Both the position numbers and the translations under genes were made by a program. From positions 1 to 5,333 of the forward strand of contig DASXXM010000063.1 in assembly GCA_036503065.1 (NCBI GenBank): a stretch of 5,333 nucleotides of DNA, written 5' to 3'. Each line of letters starts with the position of its first letter. The first letter of the stretch is position 1. The notes beneath the pieces are model-generated. The model worked only from the letters and a program-made list of their open reading frames with translations. It did no database searches and was not told the origin of the DNA. Shown here one piece after another: positions 1 to 4,982 of the stretch. The DNA is from DATEPR01 sp036503065 (GTDB lineage: Bacteria > Actinomycetota > Actinomycetes > Mycobacteriales > Pseudonocardiaceae).

Positions 1-110
1 ACCAGCAGGAAGTAGAAATCCAGGGCGAGGCCTACCTGGTAATGCGGGAGCGCGACATCCACGCACTGGCAACGGAACGAACCGAACACGGCACGGGCCT
101 GTACCTGTAA
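1..110 (+). CDS. GroES-family co-chaperonin, C-terminal fragment
   Basis: Only the last 35 complete codons and the TAA stop (108-110) are present; the first whole codon begins at base 3 and the 5' part lies outside the window. The readable end contains EVEIQGEAYLVMRERDIHAL, which matches the last beta-strands of GroES (pattern 'EVKYxGEEYLILxExDILAV'). GroES is the lid of the GroEL folding chamber in the cytoplasm. Unlike canonical GroES, which stops just after this strand, this protein carries a tail of about 13 residues ending GTGLYL. From memory, that tail is typical of a second, divergent GroES-like protein of actinobacteria, so this is probably a paralogue rather than the groES of the main groESL operon. 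The gene is convergent with the winged-helix gene, 22 bp away. Family call is good; whether it works with GroEL is unknown. Confidence 0.8.
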   Translation, partial: QQEVEIQGEAYLVMRERDIHALATERTEHGTGLYL

Positions 111-132
111 CAACTGCTGGGAACCGCGGCGT

Positions 133-1236
133 TCAGGGCGCCTGGCCGAACTGGATGTCGTGCTTCGTGTTCTCCGGTGTGGCGAACGCGAGCAGCCGCG
201 AGCCTTCCTCGGCCAGGTCGTCGTGCTCACTCGTCCGCAACGGACGATCCGGCTCCAGGTGCAGTGTCGTCCCGTCCTTCCGGCGGTCCAGCCGCCACGT
301 GCCGGCCACGAATCCGTCCACCAGCAGGAAACCCGGGAACACGCCGTTCACCGTGAACAGCCGTTTCCGTGTCTCGTCGCTGATGATCCTGGTCCGATTG
401 GCGTGTCCCAGCACCAGATTGTCGAACGGCGCGATCAACCTGGCGGGTGCCAGCGTGTCCGGGGTGGGCCGTCGGGCCTGCGGCACGTCGAACAGCTCGA
501 CACCACGCTCATCGCGGAACACCCGTAGCCGCGGCCGCAGCCGGTCCACGATCTCGCCGAGTCTGGTCAGGCCGGACCACGCCTGCGCGTCGGCGACCGA
601 GGCCGGACCGAACGCGCCCAGATAGCGCAGGACAAGCCGCTCCACCGACGGCGTGTCCGCCAGCGGTGCGCCGAGCCACCGAGTCGCCGGGGTGTGCCGC
701 GCGGCACCGCTGCGTCCCCACAGCCCGCGCGGCGGCACCTGCACCAGCGGCACGTGGGTACGCACGGCGTTCGCCAGCGCCAGCGGATCGCGATCAGGCC
801 ACCGCCGCGCCATGGCCGCGCCCAACTCGGCCGGACTCATCGGCCGCTCGGTCAGCAACGCCCGACCCTCATCGGCCAAGGCCACCGGATCCAGCCCGAC
901 CAACTGCGGCGAGTACACGCTGGACCCGAGGGTACGGGTCAGCGCCGGCTGCACGAGCGGCCGCAGGAACAGGCAGTCCGCCGCGCTGACCAGGTGGATC
1001 GTGCCGCGCATCAACACGATCCGCACCACGGCGCGGCTCTCCAGCAACTGACTGAGCTGTTCTGGCCGGAAGTCGGTCAACCGCGACCACAGGCCGAAGT
1101 ACGGCGGCATCGGCGCCTGCGCCTGCAGCCCGACCAGCCGCTCGACCATCGCCGTGGCACTCAGCTTTCGCCTGCGCAGCAACGACTGCCGATCCAGCAG
1201 CGCCCGATTCAGGGCACGCACACCGAGTTCCCTCAT
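133..1236 (-). CDS. Winged-helix DNA-binding protein, HTH_42 / AlkZ-like DNA glycosylase superfamily
   Basis: A 367-aa protein with the hallmarks of the HTH_42 (YcaQ/AlkZ-like) family of tandem winged-helix proteins. Residues 36-40 read GLQAQ, the family's 'GLQAQ' signature. Q38 and Q40 fit the QxQ pair used for catalysis in Streptomyces AlkZ, a DNA glycosylase that removes bulky alkyl adducts and unhooks crosslinks. RGTIH is at 77-81, APFDNLVLGHANRTRI at 269-284, and VDGFVAGTWR at 306-315; these are the other conserved family blocks. Length is close to the usual 350-400 aa. The ATG at 1236 is the first possible start: the frame meets a TGA a few codons upstream with no earlier start. No convincing Shine-Dalgarno is seen. 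It lies 47 bp downstream of the acyl-CoA dehydrogenase on the same strand, so co-transcription is likely. Family membership is well supported; glycosylase activity is an inference from the motif, and many family members are uncharacterised. Confidence 0.85.
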   Translation of the reverse strand: MRELGVRALNRALLDRQSLLRRRKLSATAMVERLVGLQAQAPMPPYFGLWSRLTDFRPEQLSQLLESRAVVRIVLMRGTIHLVSAADCLFLRPLVQPALTRTLGSSVYSPQLVGLDPVALADEGRALLTERPMSPAELGAAMARRWPDRDPLALANAVRTHVPLVQVPPRGLWGRSGAARHTPATRWLGAPLADTPSVERLVLRYLGAFGPASVADAQAWSGLTRLGEIVDRLRPRLRVFRDERGVELFDVPQARRPTPDTLAPARLIAPFDNLVLGHANRTRIISDETRKRLFTVNGVFPGFLLVDGFVAGTWRLDRRKDGTTLHLEPDRPLRTSEHDDLAEEGSRLLAFATPENTKHDIQFGQAP

Positions 1237-1257
1237 GCCGCCATGATGACCCGCTCA

Positions 1258-1276
1258 GCGGACAGGTTCGGTCCGC
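1258..1276 (-). other. Small inverted repeat between fadE5-like and winged-helix genes
   Basis: GCGGAC (1258-1263) and GTCCGC (1271-1276) form a perfect 6-bp G/C-rich stem with a 7-nt loop. On the minus strand it begins 7 nt after the TGA (1284-1286) of the acyl-CoA dehydrogenase. No T-run follows, so it is at best a weak terminator or a processing/stability hairpin within a two-gene transcript. Confidence 0.35.
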
Positions 1277-1283
1277 AAACGAA

Positions 1284-3119
1284 TCAGAACGCAGCCTCGT
1301 CGAGGTCCATCAGCGAGTTGTCCGTCGTCTCCACGATCCTGCGCCGCGCGGACAGCTCCGGCAGCACGGTGCCGGCGAAGAACCGGGCCACCGCCACCTT
1401 GCCCTGGTAGAACGCTCGGTCCTTGGCCGACGGCGTGCCGTCCAGCGCGACCAGCGCGATCGCCGCCTGACGCTGCAACAGCCACCCCACCAGCAGGTCG
1501 CCGACGCTCATCAGCAACCGCACCGTGTTCTGGCCGACCTTGTAGACGTTGCGCGGGTCCTCCTGCGCCGTGGTCAGGTAGCCGATCATCGCGCCGATCA
1601 TGCCCTGCACGTCCTCGAGCGCCTGCCTGAGCAGCGCGCGCTCCTCCTTGAGCCTGCCGTTGCCGATCTCCGACTCCAGGAAGGCGGTGATCTCGCCCGC
1701 CACGTGGGTCAGTGCCTGGCCCTTGTCCCGGATGATCTTGCGGAAGAAGAAGTCCAGCGACTGGATCGCGGTGGTGCCCTCGTACAGGGAGTCGATCTTC
1801 GAGTCGCGGATGTACTGCTCGATCGGGTAGTCCTGCAGGAAGCCGGACCCGCCGAGGGTCTGCAGCGACTGCGCGAGCTGTTCGTAGGCGCGTTCCGAAC
1901 CGACACCCTTCACGATCGGCAGCAGCAGGTCGTTCACCCGCTCGGCCAGGGTGACATCGCCCTCACCTGCGGCGATCTGGTCCTGGAACGTCGCGGTGTA
2001 GACGTACACGGCACGCAGGCCTTCCGCGTAGGACTTCTGCAGCATCAGGCTGCGGCGCACGTCCGGGTGGTGCGTGATGGTGACGCGGGGTGCGGCCTTG
2101 TCCGTCATGTGCGGCAGGTCGGCGCCCTGCACCCGCTCCTTCGCGTACTCCAGCGCGTTGAGGTAGCCGGTGGACAGCGTGCCGATGGCCTTGGTGCCGA
2201 CCATCATCCGGGCGTACTCGATGACCTGGAACATCTGCGCGATGCCGTCGTGCACCTCGCCGAGCAGCCAGCCCTGCGCCGGCACGCCGTGCTGGCCGAA
2301 GGTCACCTCGCAGGTGGCCGACGCGTTCAGGCCCATCTTGTGTTCCACGTTGGTGACGAAGGCGCCATTGCGCTTGCCCGGCTCGCCGGTCTCGGTGTCG
2401 AACAGGAACTTGGGCACCAGGAACAGGCTCAGCCCCTTGGTGCCCGGCCGGGCCTCGATGCCGGGGCCCTCCGGGCGGGCCAGCACGAGATGCATGATGT
2501 TCTCGGTGAGGTCCTGATCACCCGACGTGATGAACCGTTTCACACCATCGAGATGCCACGTGCCGTCGGCCTGCTGCACAGCCTTGGTCCGGCCTGCGCC
2601 GACGTCCGATCCGGCGTCCGGCTCGGTGAGCACCATGGTGGCGCCCCAACCGCGCTCGATCATCAGCCGGGCCCAGCGCTGCTGCTCCTCGGTCCCGTTG
2701 CGGTCGACGACGGCGGCGAAGTTGGGGCCGGCCAAATACATGAACACGGCGGGGTTCGAGCCCAGGATCAGCTCGGCCGCGGTCCACTGCACGGACGGCG
2801 GGATGCCGAAGCCGCCCAGCGCCGTCGGGAGCCCGAGCCGGTACCACTCGCCGTCCCACAGCGCCTGGTAGGACTTCTTGAAACCGTCGGGCAGGGTGAC
2901 CGAGTGGGTCGTCGGGTCGAACGTGGTGCCGACCCGGTCGCCCTCCACGAACGACTCGCCGAGCGGCCCGGTGGCCAGGTTGTGCAACTCGGCGAGCACG
3001 CCGCGCGCGGTGTCCTCGTCCGCCTGGTCGAACCGTCCCCGGCCCAGGCGTTCCTGGACCTTGAACACCTCGAAGAGGTTGAACTCGAGGTCACGGACGT
3101 TGCTCTTGTAGTGGCCCAT
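1284..3119 (-). CDS. fadE5: Acyl-CoA dehydrogenase, FadE5-like
   Basis: FAD-dependent acyl-CoA dehydrogenase, first step of fatty-acid beta-oxidation (acyl-CoA to trans-2-enoyl-CoA), cytoplasmic. With the start at 3119 the protein is 611 aa, the length I recall for M. tuberculosis FadE5, and it opens MGHYKSNVRDLEFNLFEV, the N-terminal signature of that subfamily. Visible in order: an alpha-helical N-terminal domain (about 1-155); the flavin/substrate segment LTEPDAGSDVGAGRTKA (164-180) and the beta-domain region with GVKRFITSGDQD (192-203); LGGSGFLQDYPIEQYIRDSKI (422-442); then LYEGTTAIQ (445-453), whose Glu447 is the expected catalytic base and matches the recalled FadE5 position; and an extra C-terminal helical domain of about 150 residues. 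A longer reading from GTG 3146 (620 aa) is rejected because AGGGGAG (3127-3133) sits 7 nt before ATG 3119 and the GTG lies inside a leader hairpin. It has its own promoter and probably leads the winged-helix gene. Confidence 0.95.
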   Translation of the reverse strand: MGHYKSNVRDLEFNLFEVFKVQERLGRGRFDQADEDTARGVLAELHNLATGPLGESFVEGDRVGTTFDPTTHSVTLPDGFKKSYQALWDGEWYRLGLPTALGGFGIPPSVQWTAAELILGSNPAVFMYLAGPNFAAVVDRNGTEEQQRWARLMIERGWGATMVLTEPDAGSDVGAGRTKAVQQADGTWHLDGVKRFITSGDQDLTENIMHLVLARPEGPGIEARPGTKGLSLFLVPKFLFDTETGEPGKRNGAFVTNVEHKMGLNASATCEVTFGQHGVPAQGWLLGEVHDGIAQMFQVIEYARMMVGTKAIGTLSTGYLNALEYAKERVQGADLPHMTDKAAPRVTITHHPDVRRSLMLQKSYAEGLRAVYVYTATFQDQIAAGEGDVTLAERVNDLLLPIVKGVGSERAYEQLAQSLQTLGGSGFLQDYPIEQYIRDSKIDSLYEGTTAIQSLDFFFRKIIRDKGQALTHVAGEITAFLESEIGNGRLKEERALLRQALEDVQGMIGAMIGYLTTAQEDPRNVYKVGQNTVRLLMSVGDLLVGWLLQRQAAIALVALDGTPSAKDRAFYQGKVAVARFFAGTVLPELSARRRIVETTDNSLMDLDEAAF

Positions 3120-3126
3120 CTCGATG

Positions 3127-3133
3127 CTCCCCT
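3127..3133 (-). promoter_or_regulatory. Shine-Dalgarno that fixes the fadE5-like start
   Basis: On the minus strand the sequence is AGGGGAG, followed by 7 nt and then ATG (3117-3119). This is a strong ribosome-binding site at good spacing and settles the start at 3119 rather than GTG 3146. Confidence 0.8.
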
Positions 3134-3140
3134 GTCGCGC

Positions 3141-3163
3141 GGGCACCGTCCGAACCGGTGCCC
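3141..3163 (-). other. Perfect hairpin in the fadE5-like 5' leader
   Basis: GGGCACCG (3141-3148) and CGGTGCCC (3156-3163) are perfect 8-bp complementary arms around a 7-nt loop (3149-3155). The structure lies between the predicted transcription start (about 3174) and the ribosome-binding site (3127-3133), so it would be in the leader RNA. No T-run follows. It may act in RNA stability or translation control, or block read-through from the gene upstream. Function is inferred; the inverted repeat is seen directly. Confidence 0.5.
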
Positions 3164-3181
3164 CTACTCGCCGGTAACATC

Positions 3182-3211
3182 AGTGTACTTACCGTCTGGT
3201 AACCGGAGCAA
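3182..3211 (-). promoter_or_regulatory. Predicted promoter of the fadE5-like gene
   Basis: Read on the minus strand, TTGCTC (3206-3211) and TACACT (3182-3187) are separated by exactly 18 nt and resemble the -35 and -10 boxes of a housekeeping (SigA/HrdB-type) promoter. Transcription would start near 3174, giving a leader of about 55 nt. It sits in the 126-bp gap after the response-regulator stop, so the fadE5-like gene can be transcribed on its own. Confidence 0.55.
3189..3202. promoter_or_regulatory. Operator-like inverted repeat in the promoter spacer
   Basis: TTACC (3189-3193), 4-nt spacer GTCT, GGTAA (3198-3202) form a perfect 5+5 inverted repeat. It lies wholly between the -35 and -10 boxes of the predicted fadE5-like promoter, where a bound protein would block RNA polymerase. 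A third half-site GGTAA occurs at 3173-3177, next to the predicted start of transcription. Fatty-acid degradation genes of actinobacteria are commonly repressed by TetR-family proteins that bind such palindromes and are released by acyl-CoA. No TetR gene is in the window, so the regulator is unknown. Confidence 0.5.
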
Positions 3212-3245
3212 GGGCAAGTAGTACGGAGGTGTGCGCGACCACCCG

Positions 3246-4037
3246 TTAGGGCTGCGCGGGCCGAACCGACGTGGCCAGCACCGGCCCGTGCCCGTTCGCG
3301 ATCGGCAGTCGTGCCACCGGTACGTCCATCACCGGGCCCTCCCGGTGCGTCACCAGCACGCCGAGTCGGAACGCCACCGCAACCGCGTGCGCCCGGTCCC
3401 TGGCGTGCAGCTTGCGCAGGATGTTCTTCACGTGGGTGCGGATGGTCTCCACCGACACGAACAGGGCCTTGGCGATCGCCTGGTTCTCCATGCCGTCGGA
3501 GATCAGCTGCAACACCTGGTACTCCCGGCGCGACAACGGCTGCCGCGCGGTCATCGTGTGGCGCAACCCCATCCCGCTGGCCAACGCCGCCATCTCCGGA
3601 TCGAGATACCGCCGCTCCAGATGCGTGCGCCGAATCGCGTCGACCAGTTGCACCGGCTCCGCCGTCCGCAACACGATTCCGTGAATGCCCGCGGCCAGCG
3701 CGGCGGCCAGGTACCGCTGATGCCGCAACGGCTCCCGCACGACGGCCAGCACGCTGACCGGCTCGTCGCCACTGGCCAGCAGCTGCCCGAGATGGCAACG
3801 CGGATCCAGCACGGAGTCGACCATCACCACGTCCGGCCGCAGCCGCTCGGCCATCGACACCGCGGTGTGCATGTTGCCGGTCACCCCGAGCAGTCGGATT
3901 CCGGGCGTTCGCTCGGCCAACGCGGCCAGCCCCTCCCGGAACAATGGCACCGGATCGATCGCGAGCACGGTCGTCGGCCGGCGACCCGGCCAGCCACCGG
4001 TGATTCGCCCAGGCTGAGGCTCGGCACTACTGGACAT
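3246..4037 (-). CDS. NarL/FixJ-type (LuxR HTH) response regulator with degenerate receiver
   Basis: A 263-aa transcription regulator. Residues about 22-137 form a receiver-like domain: VLAIDPVPLFREGL (24-37) corresponds to the usual 'VxxVDDHPLxREGL', and RPDVVMVDSVLDPR (67-80) holds the likely phospho-acceptor Asp74. The pocket is incomplete: the second acidic residue of the DD pair is Pro29, the conserved Thr/Ser strand end reads VLAVVRE, and the conserved Lys is Arg124 (GIHGIVLRT). Residues about 167-231 are a complete LuxR/GerE DNA-binding domain (LSRREYQVLQLISDG, then ETIRTHVKNILRKL and DRAHAVAVAFRLG). A tail of about 30 residues follows. The start ATG 4035-4037 has ACGGAG (4043-4048) 5 nt upstream. 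No histidine kinase is adjacent, so it is an orphan here, probably a phosphorylation-independent or ligand-responsive regulator. The end of the HTH recalls BldM-type orphan regulators of actinobacteria, but I do not claim orthology. Its target is unknown; autoregulation or control of the divergent CMD gene is possible. Confidence 0.88.
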   Translation of the reverse strand: MSSSAEPQPGRITGGWPGRRPTTVLAIDPVPLFREGLAALAERTPGIRLLGVTGNMHTAVSMAERLRPDVVMVDSVLDPRCHLGQLLASGDEPVSVLAVVREPLRHQRYLAAALAAGIHGIVLRTAEPVQLVDAIRRTHLERRYLDPEMAALASGMGLRHTMTARQPLSRREYQVLQLISDGMENQAIAKALFVSVETIRTHVKNILRKLHARDRAHAVAVAFRLGVLVTHREGPVMDVPVARLPIANGHGPVLATSVRPAQP

Positions 4038-4238
4038 CGCCGCTCCGTTCTGTCACCCAACGGGGAAGGAACGATGGCCCGGCCCGCTCGTGACGGAAAG
4101 CAGTGGCAGAAAACACTCGTCCACCCACCACTTCACCCGATCAGACTAGTCCGGCCTGCCACGATAGCCAGTTCGGCGCACCAAGCGAAGGTCCAGATGG
4201 GCGAATCAACTACCTGTGCGACACCTGTGAAAGAACGA

Positions 4239-4312
4239 TCACCGACGCGGCGGGAACACGCAGAACTCGTTGCCCCCCGGATCCGCCAATACGTCCAGTT
4301 CCGCTCGTCGTC
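4239..4312 (-). pseudogene. Glyoxalase/VOC-family protein, frameshifted C-terminal remnant
   Basis: On the minus strand from 4292 the frame reads VLADPGGNEFCVFPPRR and ends in TGA (4239-4241). 'VLADPxGNEFCV' is the C-terminal signature of glyoxalase-like vicinal-oxygen-chelate (VOC) proteins, in which the Glu of NEFC is often a metal ligand. Just upstream, in the next frame, DDERNWT (4312-4292) reads like the residues that normally precede this strand. Joining the two needs a single missing base at about 4292. Codons in the remnant end mostly in G or C, as in a once-real gene. The N-terminal 80-100 residues expected for the family are absent; the region further upstream is the CMD promoter. 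The call is from motif memory; a short intact VOC gene is excluded by the frame break and the missing domain. Confidence 0.6.
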
Positions 4313-4363
4313 CCGGCGCCGCTGACGGTCCTGGCGCGGTGCGGCCGGGATCACATTCGTTCC

Positions 4364-4390
4364 TGTCACATCGTGCCGAGCTGTTCCGTC
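4364..4390 (+). promoter_or_regulatory. ECF41-type sigma factor promoter of the CMD gene
   Basis: TGTCACA (4364-4370), 16-nt spacer, CGTC (4387-4390). This matches the published consensus for promoters read by group ECF41 extracytoplasmic-function sigma factors (SigJ-type): TGTCACA at -35 and CGTC at -10, spaced by about 16 nt. The known ECF41 targets are genes for carboxymuconolactone decarboxylases, oxidoreductases and epimerases, and the gene directly downstream is a CMD-family gene. Transcription would begin near 4396, giving a leader of about 35 nt before ATG 4431. No ECF sigma gene is in the window, although ECF41 genes usually lie beside their targets. Confidence 0.75.
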
Positions 4391-4419
4391 AAGCAGGTGT
4401 AGCCACCCAGCAAAGGCAC

Positions 4420-4424
4420 AGGAG
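4420..4424 (+). promoter_or_regulatory. Ribosome-binding site of the CMD gene
   Basis: AGGAG, 6 nt before ATG 4431-4433. It supports this start for the CMD gene. Confidence 0.75.
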
Positions 4425-4430
4425 TTCACC

Positions 4431-4904
4431 ATGGACAGTCGCTTGAACGTCTTCGGCAACCCGGTCGGCGCCAAGTTCCTGAAGTACATCAACTCGGCGG
4501 GCAAGGTGGTCTCGGACTCGACGCTGCCGGCCGCGACCCAGGAACTGGTGAAGATCCGCGCCAGCCAGATCAACGGCTGCGGTTTCTGCACCGACATGCA
4601 CACCAAGGACGCCGCACGCGCAGGCGAGACCCCGACGCGCCTCAACCTGATAGCCGCCTGGCGGGAGGCAACGGTATTCACCGACGCCGAGCGAGCCGCC
4701 CTGGAGTTGGCGGAACAGGGCACCCGCATCGCCGACGCAGCCGGCGGCGTCACCGACGATGCCTGGACGAACGCCGCCAAGCACTACGACGAGGACCAAC
4801 TGGCAGCCCTGGTGTCCCTCATCGCCCTCATCAACACCTACAACCGCGTGAACGTCATCGTCCAGCGACCGGCAGGCGACTACCAGCCCGGCCAGTTCGC
4901 CTGA
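4431..4904 (+). CDS. Carboxymuconolactone decarboxylase family / AhpD-like alkylhydroperoxidase
   Basis: A 157-aa all-helical protein of the CMD/AhpD superfamily. The redox motif of AhpD-type peroxidases, E-x11-C-x2-C-x3-H, is complete: Glu38, Cys50, Cys53 and His57 (QINGCGFCTDMHTKDA at 46-61). Such proteins reduce peroxides through the cysteine pair or take part in related thiol chemistry; they are cytoplasmic and usually form trimers or hexamers. True gamma-carboxymuconolactone decarboxylases lack this CxxC motif, so a peroxidase-like or redox role is more likely than aromatic catabolism. The later block with ALVSLIALINTYNRVNV (126-142) is the conserved second helix pair. Length is typical. 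The start is fixed by AGGAG 6 nt upstream. It is preceded by an ECF41-type promoter and followed by a strong hairpin, so it is probably a single-gene unit induced through an ECF41 sigma factor. The natural substrate is unknown. Confidence 0.93.
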   Translation: MDSRLNVFGNPVGAKFLKYINSAGKVVSDSTLPAATQELVKIRASQINGCGFCTDMHTKDAARAGETPTRLNLIAAWREATVFTDAERAALELAEQGTRIADAAGGVTDDAWTNAAKHYDEDQLAALVSLIALINTYNRVNVIVQRPAGDYQPGQFA

Positions 4905-4923
4905 CGAGCAGCACTCGGTCGGC

Positions 4924-4954
4924 GCGACCTCCGACACGGAGAGCCGGAGGTCGC
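4924..4954 (+). terminator. Hairpin terminator after the CMD gene
   Basis: GCGACCTCCG (4924-4933) and CGGAGGTCGC (4945-4954) are perfect 10-bp arms with an 11-nt loop, starting 20 nt after the CMD stop codon. No T-run follows, as is common for actinobacterial terminators. It separates the CMD gene from the next gene on the same strand. Confidence 0.6.
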
Positions 4955-4982
4955 ATCGGCCGGCCTGGTCGGATCCCTTGTC

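Larger units (their letters stand above)
4038..4430. other. 393-bp divergent intergenic region
   Basis: This separates the leftward response-regulator gene from the rightward CMD gene. It contains the two genes' ribosome-binding sites, an ECF41-type promoter (4364-4390) and a decayed VOC-family gene end (4239-4312, minus). The stretch 4100-4240 has lower GC and loses the third-position bias of the neighbours. A direct repeat ACCTGTG occurs at 4212-4218 and 4223-4229, in register with one helical turn (11 bp). I could not find a convincing sigma-70-type promoter for the response-regulator gene; TTCGCT-N17-TATCGT on the minus strand (about 4161-4190) is only a weak candidate. Confidence 0.6.

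Noticed and set aside
3120..3146. GTG start at 3146 giving a 620-aa acyl-CoA dehydrogenase
   Set aside because: The family N-terminus begins MGHYKSN at 3119, a strong AGGGGAG lies 7 nt before that ATG, and the GTG lies in a leader hairpin.
1704..3221. 505-aa plus-strand open frame
   Set aside because: Antisense to the fadE5-like gene; its His/Leu/Arg/Gly-rich composition is a product of the opposite codon bias.
4051..4077. Second ECF41-like -35 (TGTCACC)
   Set aside because: Last base differs and no CGTC follows at 16 nt (TGGC is found instead).
4161..4190. TTCGCT-N17-TATCGT as promoter of the response-regulator gene (minus strand)
   Set aside because: Both boxes deviate clearly from consensus and there is no other support, so it is mentioned only as a weak candidate.
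3231..4325. 364-aa plus-strand open frame
   Set aside because: Mostly antisense to the response-regulator gene, with no domain recognised.
4074..4325. Possible small protein from ATG 4074 with AAGGA upstream
   Set aside because: The ribosome site is tempting, but third-position GC is low compared with neighbours, the sequence is basic and featureless, and its 3' half overlaps the VOC remnant on the other strand.
4103..4402. Possible 99-aa Cys-containing protein (LCDTCER) from GTG 4103
   Set aside because: Only one CxxC pair, weak codon bias, overlap with the VOC remnant and with the whole ECF41 promoter.
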